From Sandaracinaceae bacterium (GTDB taxonomy: Bacteria > Myxococcota_A > Polyangia > Polyangiales > Houyiibacteriaceae), in NCBI GenBank assembly GCA_020633075.1, contig JACKEI010000005.1:186001-250000 (forward strand): 64,000 bases of DNA. The letters are read 5' to 3'. The notes beneath the pieces were generated by a model. It saw nothing but the letters and a program-made list of their open reading frames with translations. It did not search any database and was not told the origin of the DNA. The translations under genes were made by a program, and so were the position numbers. Below, in pieces: positions 16,602 through 24,382 of the stretch. Within the stretch, counting starts at the first letter, position 1. Every line of letters begins with the position of its first letter.

Positions 16602-18320
16602 ATGGCACCCTACGAACCGACGACCGAGCAACGTAGAGTCATCGCCCACGATGGAAATGCATTTGTTCGTGCTTGCCCCGGCGCCGGCAAGACGCGGACA
16701 ATTGTAGAACGTGCGCGTGTCCTTATCTCCGCTGAGCACGATCGGCGAGGTGCAGTATTTCTTTCATTTACCAACACCGCGATTCGCGAACTCGAGGAAC
16801 GACTACGTTCGTACGGGATTTTCCCGACGCCATTATTTCCTCACTTCATCGGAACATTCGACAGTTTTGTTTGGAAATTTTTGATCGCTCCCTTCGGACT
16901 TGATGGTTGCGATGCAGCGCCAACCCTGATACCGGACAAGGGAGCTTGGGAGGTAAAACCGTTCGAGGCCGCCCAGTCACTGAGGCTGGACTTCTTTTCA
17001 CGGGACACGGGACGGCTCATACCGGGGTTGGCCACAAGAGTCGGCTTCGCACCAAAGAACGGGCCCGGTGCTTGGGAGGCGCGGGCACGAACTATGCTCG
17101 CGAACGCTCACGCCGCCGGGCGCGTGGACTTTGACGACGTTCGAGCTTTTGTGCAGGGCCGGCTGGCCGATGTGGGGTTTGCGAAGCGTGTCGGGGCGGC
17201 GCTGAGAGGCCGGTTCAAGGAGATCATTGTCGACGAGGCCCAAGATTGTAGCCCCGCGGACCTTCGTGTCGTCGACTGGCTTCGGAAGAGCGGAATAGCA
17301 GTGAAGATCATCTGCGACCCAAACCAGGCGATATATTCGTTTCGGGGAGGCCTCACAGATGAGCTTCTGGAGTTTGGCATGGGGTTTAGCGTCGGGGACC
17401 AACTGCACATCCGCGGCAACTTTCGCTCGTCGCCCGCAATATGCTCCGCCATTTCATTTCTCCGACCGCCGGGTGCTCGCGGCACACCTGACGTGGCGCT
17501 CGGACGGTACAATGCTGAAACCACGCCGGTGCACATCCTTGCCTACGCCGGGACCGGCGTGCCATCGAGTATCGGCGACGCGTTTCATAAGCTCGCGCGT
17601 GGACTGGGCATATGCACCGGGGACGCGCCCGTCGTGGCTGCTACGCTGGCGAGTGCAGCCAAGGCCGTGGGCAATCCCGTCATCATCCCCGGAGATGATA
17701 GGACATTACTCTTGGCCGACTCTGCTGTCGGCTACCACCTCGCAGATGAGGCGGGTAGGCGTCGCGAGGCGCTGACAGGTCTCCATCGAGCGATCTTGCT
17801 AGTGCAAGGCTGCATCGGTTCGGTGTCTGACTACTCGAAGTATGTTCTTGACGAGGGACTCCAGGATGGAAGGTGGAGGGCAGATGCAATCAGCATTGGG
17901 GAGCTCCTGCGGGTGCGGCCGAACGAGCCAGCAGACAAGTGGCTCAAGCGTGCGCGAGAAGCGCTAGAAAGCGGCATTGTGGGGGCGAAAACGATCTCTC
18001 AGCGACTCCGGACCAACAAGGACCTGCAAGCTGTGCTGGCTCGAGCGGATCAGACCCCACTGCCGGCCCGAACTATTCACGGGGTAAAAGGTCTTGAGTT
18101 CCCCGCCATATGTGTCGTGCTTACGACGAAGACCGCAAAGGGCATCCTCGATGTACTTGAGGGTGAATCGACAGTGGCGGAGGAGGACGCGCGCAAGATC
18201 TACGTGGGCGCTTCGCGAGCCGAGCGTTTATTGGCGATCGCCACACCGAAGAGTCAGGCGGAGCGGCTACGAGCGCACTTGTCGAAGGGCACTACGCCCG
18301 TACGCCTTGTGACTCTATGA
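16602..18320 (+). CDS. gajB: Gabija defence protein GajB (UvrD/Rep-like helicase)
   Basis: 572 residues with superfamily 1A helicase motifs: TTEQRRVI (Q-like), Walker A CPGAGKTRT (25-33), FLSFTNTAIRELEERL (Ia), VDEAQD (210-215, Walker B), PNQAIYSFRGG (III), RGNFRSSPAI (IV), IHGVKGLEFPAICVV (~492-506, V) and VGASRAERLLAIA (VI). In Gabija, GajB binds GajA and senses DNA ends. It starts immediately after the gajA stop, and its TGA overlaps the ATG of a 48-codon ORF at 18317. GC is visibly lower than in the flanking core genes. Confidence 0.93.
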   Translation: MAPYEPTTEQRRVIAHDGNAFVRACPGAGKTRTIVERARVLISAEHDRRGAVFLSFTNTAIRELEERLRSYGIFPTPLFPHFIGTFDSFVWKFLIAPFGLDGCDAAPTLIPDKGAWEVKPFEAAQSLRLDFFSRDTGRLIPGLATRVGFAPKNGPGAWEARARTMLANAHAAGRVDFDDVRAFVQGRLADVGFAKRVGAALRGRFKEIIVDEAQDCSPADLRVVDWLRKSGIAVKIICDPNQAIYSFRGGLTDELLEFGMGFSVGDQLHIRGNFRSSPAICSAISFLRPPGARGTPDVALGRYNAETTPVHILAYAGTGVPSSIGDAFHKLARGLGICTGDAPVVAATLASAAKAVGNPVIIPGDDRTLLLADSAVGYHLADEAGRRREALTGLHRAILLVQGCIGSVSDYSKYVLDEGLQDGRWRADAISIGELLRVRPNEPADKWLKRAREALESGIVGAKTISQRLRTNKDLQAVLARADQTPLPARTIHGVKGLEFPAICVVLTTKTAKGILDVLEGESTVAEEDARKIYVGASRAERLLAIATPKSQAERLRAHLSKGTTPVRLVTL

Positions 18321-18463
18321 TGCCGCAGGACGTCGGAGATACACTGCATCCCACAGATGTGCCGGAACCGTCGCTTGAGGGCCATGGGTACTACGAGAAC
18401 GGACCCGGCGAGGAAGAGTTTGCAGAATCTAATTCTGCGAAATACGACCTGGGCGTTTTCTAG
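18317..18463 (+). CDS. Small acidic ORF overlapping the end of gajB (possible third Gabija-operon protein)
   Basis: 48 codons starting MMPQDVGDTLHP and ending KYDLGVF. The ATG overlaps the gajB stop (ATGA), the signature of translational coupling, and the next codon is a second ATG. The peptide is strongly acidic (GEEEFAES) with no transmembrane segment. Canonical Gabija has two genes, so if translated this is an accessory component, perhaps a regulator or inhibitor of the nuclease. It is short and could be fortuitous; no homologue is known to me. Confidence 0.4.
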   Translation: MMPQDVGDTLHPTDVPEPSLEGHGYYENGPGEEEFAESNSAKYDLGVF

Positions 18464-18599
18464 AGATGTCGGGCCCTATGGAGGTCAAAGTATAGCGCAG
18501 TTCACTGCCGCTTGACGGCATGACCATGAGACACCGAGAGTCGGGTCGCAGTGAGGAAGTGCACCGACCAAGGCTCAGAGAGCGAGCACGGCACCAAAG

Positions 18600-18980
18600 T
18601 CAAGGACGGTCGCAACTAGCACCCGTGCCATCCACATTCAGGACCGCCGTGTAGCGGGCTCCAACGGTATTGGTTGACGCCCACACCTTGAGACGTTCGG
18701 TATCCGGACGTAGTGCAGCCTCAATGAGCAACTCACGCTCAGACTGAAACCCGACCACGTCAAGACGGATCGTTCCCGAGCATATCGTGACTGTTCCATC
18801 GACCACGTCCGCTCGACCATGAACGCAATAGGGACCACTTTGAAGACTAGACTCGAAGGACGAACTAGTCTCACGAAGCAAGTCTTCACAGGATATCTCA
18901 GGGACACCACTCGAACCGCATGCGCATAAGAGAGACACTCCGAACACAGTCAGTCTTCCACCCCTACACATCGCTCTCAT
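18600..18980 (-). CDS. Small lipoprotein, probable immunity protein for the RHS metallopeptidase toxin
   Basis: 126 residues with a lipoprotein signal (LTVFGVSLLCAC, lipidated Cys about residue 21). The mature domain (~105 residues) is beta-rich with three further Cys (ISCEDL, PYCVHGR, TICSGT) plus one near the end. Its ATG overlaps the TGA of the RHS gene (18977-18980), so it is translationally coupled to the toxin, the expected position of an immunity gene. A lipid anchor would place it in the periplasm or on the outer membrane. GC is low, like the toxin tip. No known family; the role is inferred from context. Confidence 0.65.
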   Translation of the reverse strand: MRAMCRGGRLTVFGVSLLCACGSSGVPEISCEDLLRETSSSFESSLQSGPYCVHGRADVVDGTVTICSGTIRLDVVGFQSERELLIEAALRPDTERLKVWASTNTVGARYTAVLNVDGTGASCDRP

Positions 18981-21511
18981 CGTCCAGAAACCAGTCGATA
19001 CCCGTTGACCAGTCCGCCTCCGGCGGTGCGAGCCTCGATCGAGAATCGCAATATCGCGCGCCGCTGGTGTTCGACGAGCGCGGCGCTCTCCGCCCCAAGT
19101 TCCATGACGGATCCCCGAGACTCAGGATATGTTCCGAAGGTAGTGTAGGGCCCGAAGAGCTCGGCGTTGTATCCGATTGGTGGCTCGGATCGATGCATTA
19201 CGTAGCCTTCAGCGAGATTGAGCAGATGGCCAATCTCGTGGGCGATATTGTATCTCTCCCAGTTCGGGTTGTTGGTGATCGGGTTTGGGTAGAACTCCGC
19301 GACCGTCCCCATAAACTGGTGTCGCCTAAGTGCGCCACTAGGGGCATTGACAGTGTCACGACCACGCCCCGTGTGATCGATGATGACTTGAGCAAGTTCG
19401 TTCCTTCTTCGCCCGTCGTTCTGTAGCCCAGACGCTTCGTTTCGGAGAAGTAGTACACCGACGTTTCTGTTGGTGGCCGTCCGAGCGAGTCCACGTGTAT
19501 CGGCGCGGTCCGCCTGTCGCTGCATCGATGCGTTGGTTCCTGCGACAACATCTATATCAAACGATACACGGTACTCGACGCCATTCTCAACCACAGAATA
19601 TGACTGATATACGTCAGCCACCTCGGACTCGGCTTCCGCGACAAATTGAGCAACGCGTTCGCTGTGTTGTTGCTGTGATTCGCCGTCTCTCCGTTCAGCG
19701 TAGACCTCGAGCGTTCTCGACACGGTCACATTGACGGCACCGCTGCCGTCATCTGCAGGTTCGAACTTGACGTCAGTTAGGCCGAGATCATCTCGACTCT
19801 GGAGGAGGTTGCCCCCTATGTAGTGGTACCCGTTCATCGCCTCGCCCCCCTCCATCTGGTGCACGCTCAACGGGTCCACACTCGCCCACCTTCCCAGCCG
19901 CGGAATCAGATACCGCTCGCCAAAGTACACGAGCCCGACTTCTTCGTCGGCTTCCTTCCCCGTGAAGCCCGCGGGCTCTAGCTGCATGGACACCTCATCG
20001 GTGCTCAGGTGGGTCTCCCGCGCCCCATTAGGATAGAACGTGGTGTGCTCAATCAGGTCGCCACTCTGCAGGTCCACCACAGCCGCCGTGCTCTGCACCA
20101 GGTCGCTGAGAGGGAGAGTCAGACGCTGGCTGCGGGTGAGCTCCCCGGTGCGAGGGTCGTCGGTGCCCCACACCAGGCGGGCGCCGCCCACGTTGTACTG
20201 GCTCTCCGAGTTCAGGCTCGGGCTGCTGTCGTACGTGCCGTCCATCGTGCTCAGCACCAGGCCACGGCGCTCGAAGTCGCCGGGATATGGGGTCAGTGTG
20301 ACCGCCGCGAAGGGGCTCAGGCCGTGGTCGATGGTCTCCTTGATCATGCGGACGTTCCCGGCGTCGTACCGGTACCGCTGCTGCACGGCCAGCGCCCACG
20401 GTCCCGCGCCCCCCGTCCGGTCATAGCGCCGCGCCTCGGCTAGGCGGTTGAGCTCGTCCCAGTCGTAGCGGTAGTGCTGCTCCTGCGCGCACACACAGCC
20501 CGCCTCGAGCGCTGCCTTGCGGTCCTCCACGCTGCTCGTCCCCGGATTGAGGTCCTCGCACAGCGTGCTCTCGTCCCGGTCGTGACACTGCCCGTGAACC
20601 GTCATCCCCACCACGTTACCGCTCTGCCCGTAGTCCAGCCACACGTATCCGCCGCGGTCCTCCGTCGCGCTGTGGCCCCCAACGGCGTCGCTGATGTTCG
20701 TGCTCAGGTACACAGCGCTCGGACGGTGCGTGGGCTCCCACCCGTTGAAGTCCGGTGCGTCGCTCCCGCTCGTCAGCAGACCCGCCGACCGCTCGTAGAA
20801 CACCCCCGCGTCGTCCGTCCAGTCCGTCATGTTCGCGAGCCAGTCGTAGTCGTAGACCAGGTTCCGTACGCGCTCCGGCGCGTTGGTGGTCACCATCGGC
20901 GCCGGCCGCCGCCGCATCGGGTCTCGCGCCCCGTGGCTGCTGCCGTCCTGGTTCGGGCGTGTCCGCTCCGCGCGCCAGTCGGTCGCCGCGTCCGTCTGCG
21001 TGGCGTTGAACTGCCCCCCGTCGTCCCTGTAGTTGATGTCTATCTCGTTCACCCGGTACAGCGCGTCGTGGTCGATGGTCTGCCGCCACGGTCGGTAGCC
21101 GGCCGCCCACTCCGACGCGAGCCGTTGGTCGCTGACCTCACGGAGATTGCTCACCGCGTCCCACACGTACCTGAAGTCGTGCACCCGGGTCACCGCGTTC
21201 AGCCCCGTGGCACCCACCGGGGTGCCGCGCGTCGCCACCGACTGCCGCACACGCAGCCGCTCGTCGTACGTGGTCTCCGTGTGCAGCCCGCGCGTGACCG
21301 TCGCGTCGCCGTAGTCGATGCGTGTAGGCAAGCGGTTGGCGTCGCACGTGATGTTGCGCACGATGGGCGTGCTGTACGCCGGCGTCCCGCTGATGGACCC
21401 GTAGAACAGGTCCAGGTGTACGGAGCTGGGCAAGCCCAGCCGGTTGTAGGACAAGCAGGCGCGCACCAGCGAGTTGGACGCAGACGTCCCGTCGTGGCCC
21501 TCGGGATGCAA
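18977..21511 (-). CDS. RHS-repeat protein C-terminal part with metzincin-like metallopeptidase toxin tip (5'-truncated)
   Basis: 844 residues from TTG 21511. Residues ~1-514 are RHS/YD-type sequence (TYDERLRVRQS, YVWDAVSNLREVSDQRLASE, YRYDWDELNRLAEARRYDRT). The RHS core signature lies at ~515-578 (GFTGKEADEEVGLVYFGERY, PRLGRWASVDPL, DDLGL). The variable tip (~579-844) carries HEIGHLLNLAEGY (zinc ligands His758 and His762, Glu759 catalytic, Glu768 possible third ligand) and a later SVMELG that could be a Met-turn. RHS shells release such tips as toxins into neighbours. The N-terminal export/shell half is missing, and there is no ATG, PAAR or signal peptide; it may be a displaced 'orphan' tip or a truncated gene. 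The tip has lower GC than the core. Confidence 0.75.
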   Translation of the reverse strand: MHPEGHDGTSASNSLVRACLSYNRLGLPSSVHLDLFYGSISGTPAYSTPIVRNITCDANRLPTRIDYGDATVTRGLHTETTYDERLRVRQSVATRGTPVGATGLNAVTRVHDFRYVWDAVSNLREVSDQRLASEWAAGYRPWRQTIDHDALYRVNEIDINYRDDGGQFNATQTDAATDWRAERTRPNQDGSSHGARDPMRRRPAPMVTTNAPERVRNLVYDYDWLANMTDWTDDAGVFYERSAGLLTSGSDAPDFNGWEPTHRPSAVYLSTNISDAVGGHSATEDRGGYVWLDYGQSGNVVGMTVHGQCHDRDESTLCEDLNPGTSSVEDRKAALEAGCVCAQEQHYRYDWDELNRLAEARRYDRTGGAGPWALAVQQRYRYDAGNVRMIKETIDHGLSPFAAVTLTPYPGDFERRGLVLSTMDGTYDSSPSLNSESQYNVGGARLVWGTDDPRTGELTRSQRLTLPLSDLVQSTAAVVDLQSGDLIEHTTFYPNGARETHLSTDEVSMQLEPAGFTGKEADEEVGLVYFGERYLIPRLGRWASVDPLSVHQMEGGEAMNGYHYIGGNLLQSRDDLGLTDVKFEPADDGSGAVNVTVSRTLEVYAERRDGESQQQHSERVAQFVAEAESEVADVYQSYSVVENGVEYRVSFDIDVVAGTNASMQRQADRADTRGLARTATNRNVGVLLLRNEASGLQNDGRRRNELAQVIIDHTGRGRDTVNAPSGALRRHQFMGTVAEFYPNPITNNPNWERYNIAHEIGHLLNLAEGYVMHRSEPPIGYNAELFGPYTTFGTYPESRGSVMELGAESAALVEHQRRAILRFSIEARTAGGGLVNGYRLVSGR

Positions 21512-21576
21512 GACGACGCCCGCCTACCCACCACGTAGTCCACCCCCGCAGGGGGGGACTTGATGTACACGACCAC

Positions 21577-22938
21577 CTAGTCTGCTGCCCCGGGCCTTGC
21601 CCCCTTCAACCCACGGTGCCCAACCTCGAGCGCTTCTCCCGCTTCCGAGGCCTCCTCCGGATAGAACCAGCCGGGCAGCTCGCTCTCGGCGCGCACGCGC
21701 AGGTCCGTGACGCCCGGAGCGAGCACGGGCAGGCGCACCACGTCCCCACGCTGGGCGCGCTCGAAGCCGGCGTTCGCGGCGGTGGCGTGACGGTCGAGGC
21801 GCGTGACCCGCACACGACCGGCGGCGCCGCACGCAAACCACTCGCGCTTGCCCTTGGTGGCCAGGGTCTGGCTCACAACCCGGTGGGGCGCGCCCTCCGC
21901 GGCGCCAGGGTCTAACAACGCAGCGACCCCCGAGGCCCCGCCACCGACTCCGTCGGCTGGCGCGTCGGCGCGGCGCAGCGTGAGGTAGGCGTAGGTCAGC
22001 CGCTCGAAGCGCAGCCCCGCCTCGCGCGCCACGGCGGCCAGCGCGTCGGGGAGCGTGGCGCTGACGTCCTCGTGACACCAGTCCTTGGGGCCGGCCAGCA
22101 TGGGACAGGGTGCGCGGTGCACGCAGGGGCCAAAGAGCGCGACGTCGGGGTGCGCCGTGAGCGCGTCGCGGGTCTGATGGAGGGCGCGCGTGGGCTCCCG
22201 TAGCGCCGGCTCGAGGACGATCACCGCCCCCCCGGGTGCCAGCTGCGCCACCAGCCCGGCCAGGCGCGCGGCGGCTTGGGCGGGGGGCTCGGCCAGGAGC
22301 TCGTTCAGCACCAGCCCGGCCACGATGAGGTCGTAGGGCCCCTCTGGCACGTGCTTGCGGAGGTCCACCGCCAGGGGCCGCACCTGCAGCCGCGGCAGGC
22401 CCGCCCGCTCCGCCTGCGCGGCCAGCTGGCTGAAGTGACGCAGGGCGCCAGCGTCCCGCTCGACGGCGTCCACGCGCAGCTCGCGCACCACCTCGCGCTC
22501 GGACGGGCTCGTGGCAGACCCACTGCCCTGTGAGCCCTCGTCCGGCCGCACCTGCGGCACCGCCGCCCCCCCACGCCCCAGGTGCAGCAGCGTGGCCGCC
22601 ACCCCGAGCGAGGTGCTCCCCAGGCCCGCGCCCAGGTCCAGCACGCGCCAACGCGGTCCCCGTGGCAACGCCCCGGCCCGGTGCAGCTCGACCAGCGGCT
22701 TCACCACCTTGGCCCCGTCGCGCGGCAGATAGAAGCGCCGGCGCGCGCGATAGGCCGCCTCGCCGGTCGCGCCCGCGTCGATGGCGTCACGCTCTCGCGT
22801 GTAGGCCTGGCTCACGGCTGCCACGGCCTCGGCCAGCTGCCGCAGGTCCTCGCGCGCAGCTGCACCCTCGTGGGGCGCGGGGTCGGTGGCTTCCACCAGC
22901 GCCAGCAGCGTCCTCATGACCGCGTCTTCGTAGCTCAT
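21577..22938 (-). CDS. Rsm22/METTL17-family small-ribosomal-subunit methyltransferase-like protein
   Basis: 453 residues. A class I methyltransferase fold is visible: VLDLGAGLGSTSLG (motif I), DAVERDAGALRHF, YDLIVAGLVLNELLAE and LAPGGAVIVLEPA. The Rsm22 hallmark is FGPCVHRAPCPMLAGPKDWC, a Cys cluster that binds an Fe-S cluster in mitochondrial METTL17, followed by the usual ~200-residue C-terminal domain. It probably acts on the small ribosomal subunit during assembly. The start is ATG 22938, preceded by GGGGAAG at a good distance, rather than GTG 22947. It is the first conserved gene to the right of the accessory island. Confidence 0.85.
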   Translation of the reverse strand: MSYEDAVMRTLLALVEATDPAPHEGAAAREDLRQLAEAVAAVSQAYTRERDAIDAGATGEAAYRARRRFYLPRDGAKVVKPLVELHRAGALPRGPRWRVLDLGAGLGSTSLGVAATLLHLGRGGAAVPQVRPDEGSQGSGSATSPSEREVVRELRVDAVERDAGALRHFSQLAAQAERAGLPRLQVRPLAVDLRKHVPEGPYDLIVAGLVLNELLAEPPAQAAARLAGLVAQLAPGGAVIVLEPALREPTRALHQTRDALTAHPDVALFGPCVHRAPCPMLAGPKDWCHEDVSATLPDALAAVAREAGLRFERLTYAYLTLRRADAPADGVGGGASGVAALLDPGAAEGAPHRVVSQTLATKGKREWFACGAAGRVRVTRLDRHATAANAGFERAQRGDVVRLPVLAPGVTDLRVRAESELPGWFYPEEASEAGEALEVGHRGLKGARPGAAD

Positions 22939-22977
22939 CTCGCACACTTCCCCTTGCAGGGGCGGGCCGGAGCCTGA

Positions 22978-23724
22978 ATGCTGCCGAGCGACGTGAACGC
23001 CGCCCCCCCGCCACCGCCCGTGCAGACGAACGAACGCCTCTGGCAGGCCCTCTGGCTGGTCACGCTGCTGCTCCTTCCGTCATCGCTGTACGCCATCTTC
23101 GTGCACGCCCCGGTGGAGGCGCGCATGGGCATCGCCCAGAAGATCTTCTACTTCCACGTGCCCTCAGCCTACGCCATGTACATCGGCTTCGGCGCGGCGG
23201 CGGTGGGCAGCGTGGGCTACCTGTGGCGCCGCAGCCTGCGCTTCGACGCGCTCTCGGTGGCCGGGGCCGAGGTGGGCATGCTCTTCGCCGCCATGGTGAT
23301 GACCACGGGCCCTCTCTGGGCGCGCAAGTCGTGGGGCGTCTTCTGGACCTGGGACCCGCGCCTCACCACCGTCATGCTCGCCTCCATGGTGTTCGCGGCG
23401 TACCTCGCGCTGCGCAGCTTCGGCGAAGCGGGCGAGGCGGAGAAGCGCTTCGCCGCGGGCCTCTCGCTGCTGGCGCTCCCGCTGGTGCCCATCATCCACT
23501 ACAGCGTGCAGCGCTGGCGGGGCGTGCACCCCACGGTGATCACCGGGCGCGGTGACGGGCTGCACCCGGACATGTGGCCCGCGTTCGCGCTGGGCATGCT
23601 GCTCTTCACCGGCCTGGTGGTGTTGCTCATCGCCACTCGCGCACGGGTCGAGAGGCTGCGCGACGAGCTCCGCGCCCTACACGTCGAAGCGGCCCGCCTG
23701 GGCCTCACCGAGGACGACCGATGA
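22978..23724 (+). CDS. ccmC: Cytochrome c maturation haem-handling protein CcmC
   Basis: 248 residues, six membrane segments. The tryptophan-rich haem-handling motif WGVFWTWDPRLT (from Trp119) is present, as are the two conserved periplasmic His: His60 in FYFHVPSAYAMY and the His in VPIIHYSVQRWRG. CcmC loads haem onto CcmE in the System I pathway. The ORF overlaps the following CcmD-like gene (ATGA). The rest of the ccm operon is not in the window. A GGAG lies 5 bases before the ATG. Confidence 0.93.
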   Translation: MLPSDVNAAPPPPPVQTNERLWQALWLVTLLLLPSSLYAIFVHAPVEARMGIAQKIFYFHVPSAYAMYIGFGAAAVGSVGYLWRRSLRFDALSVAGAEVGMLFAAMVMTTGPLWARKSWGVFWTWDPRLTTVMLASMVFAAYLALRSFGEAGEAEKRFAAGLSLLALPLVPIIHYSVQRWRGVHPTVITGRGDGLHPDMWPAFALGMLLFTGLVVLLIATRARVERLRDELRALHVEAARLGLTEDDR

Positions 23725-24170
23725 CCCTGCCGAGCCTGCCCACCCTCTTGCGCGCGTTCCTGGCTGCGCTCTTCCTGGCGCTGGCCTTGTTGCTGGGCGC
23801 GCTGCGTGTGGGCGCTCAGGCCCCGAGCGACCAGGCCCCGAGCGCCAACGAAGCGCCCGCACCCGAGAGCCCCAGCGGCCGGGCCGAGGACACGCGACAG
23901 GCGGCCGCCGACCATGACGCCGCAGCCCACGACGACGGCGACGACGCGGCGAGCAGCCGCGCCACCAGCTTCCGCGCGGTGGACGGGGCCATCACGGAAG
24001 ACGTGCCCGGGGGGCTCATGCTCGTGGGCGCCTACGGAGCCATCTTCGCCCTCCTGCTGCTGTTTCTGTGGCGCCAGCAGTCGCAGCTGCGGGACCTGGA
24101 CAGCCGCATCACCAGCTTGCGTGCGGAGATCGAGCGTGGCGCCAGCACCAAGGGGAACGAGCGCGGATGA
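23721..24170 (+). CDS. CcmD-like protein
   Basis: 149 residues. Signal or anchor helix (residues ~8-32), an Ala/Asp/Glu-rich low-complexity linker, then the CcmD-type segment GGLMLVGAYGAIFALLLLFL followed by a charged coiled coil (QLRDLDSRITSLRAEIE). CcmD stabilises the CcmABC-CcmE complex. It is about twice the usual CcmD length because of the N-terminal extension. ATGA overlaps with genes on both sides. Confidence 0.8.
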   Translation: MTLPSLPTLLRAFLAALFLALALLLGALRVGAQAPSDQAPSANEAPAPESPSGRAEDTRQAAADHDAAAHDDGDDAASSRATSFRAVDGAITEDVPGGLMLVGAYGAIFALLLLFLWRQQSQLRDLDSRITSLRAEIERGASTKGNERG

Positions 24171-24307
24171 ACTTCGCGGACATGCCGGTCGAGCACATGC
24201 TCTACATCCCGGGTGTGCTCCTGGTGGGGCTGGCCTTCGGCTTCCGGCTGGGCGCCAAGTCCGCTCGTGAAGAGCTTGCCCGCCGAGAGCGCGAGCGCCG
24301 CCGCTGA
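24167..24307 (+). CDS. 46-residue single-helix membrane protein at the end of the ccmC operon
   Basis: Reads MNFADMPVEHMLYIPGVLLV then GLAFGFRLGAKSAREEL: one transmembrane helix followed by an Arg/Glu-rich cytoplasmic tail. The ATG overlaps the CcmD-like stop codon (ATGA), so it is translated with ccmC-ccmD. Probably a small accessory subunit of cytochrome c maturation; no family recognised. Confidence 0.7.
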   Translation: MNFADMPVEHMLYIPGVLLVGLAFGFRLGAKSAREELARRERERRR

Positions 24308-24369
24308 GGGCCCGCTGAGCTGCCGCCCAATATCCCTGTTGCGAAAATGCCGCCCCTCGCGGGGGCTGC

Positions 24370-24375
24370 TATGGT
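24370..24375 (+). promoter_or_regulatory. Leaderless-type -10 box for the UbiA-family gene
   Basis: TATGGT, 7 bases before GTG 24383. The ATG inside this box (24371) is in frame but is probably promoter, not start. Confidence 0.45.
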
Positions 24376-24382
24376 GCGCGCC

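Noticed and set aside
18506..18520. TGCCG-CTTGA-CGGCA hairpin after the Gabija operon as a terminator
   Set aside because: The stem is only 5 bp and no T run follows; too weak to support.
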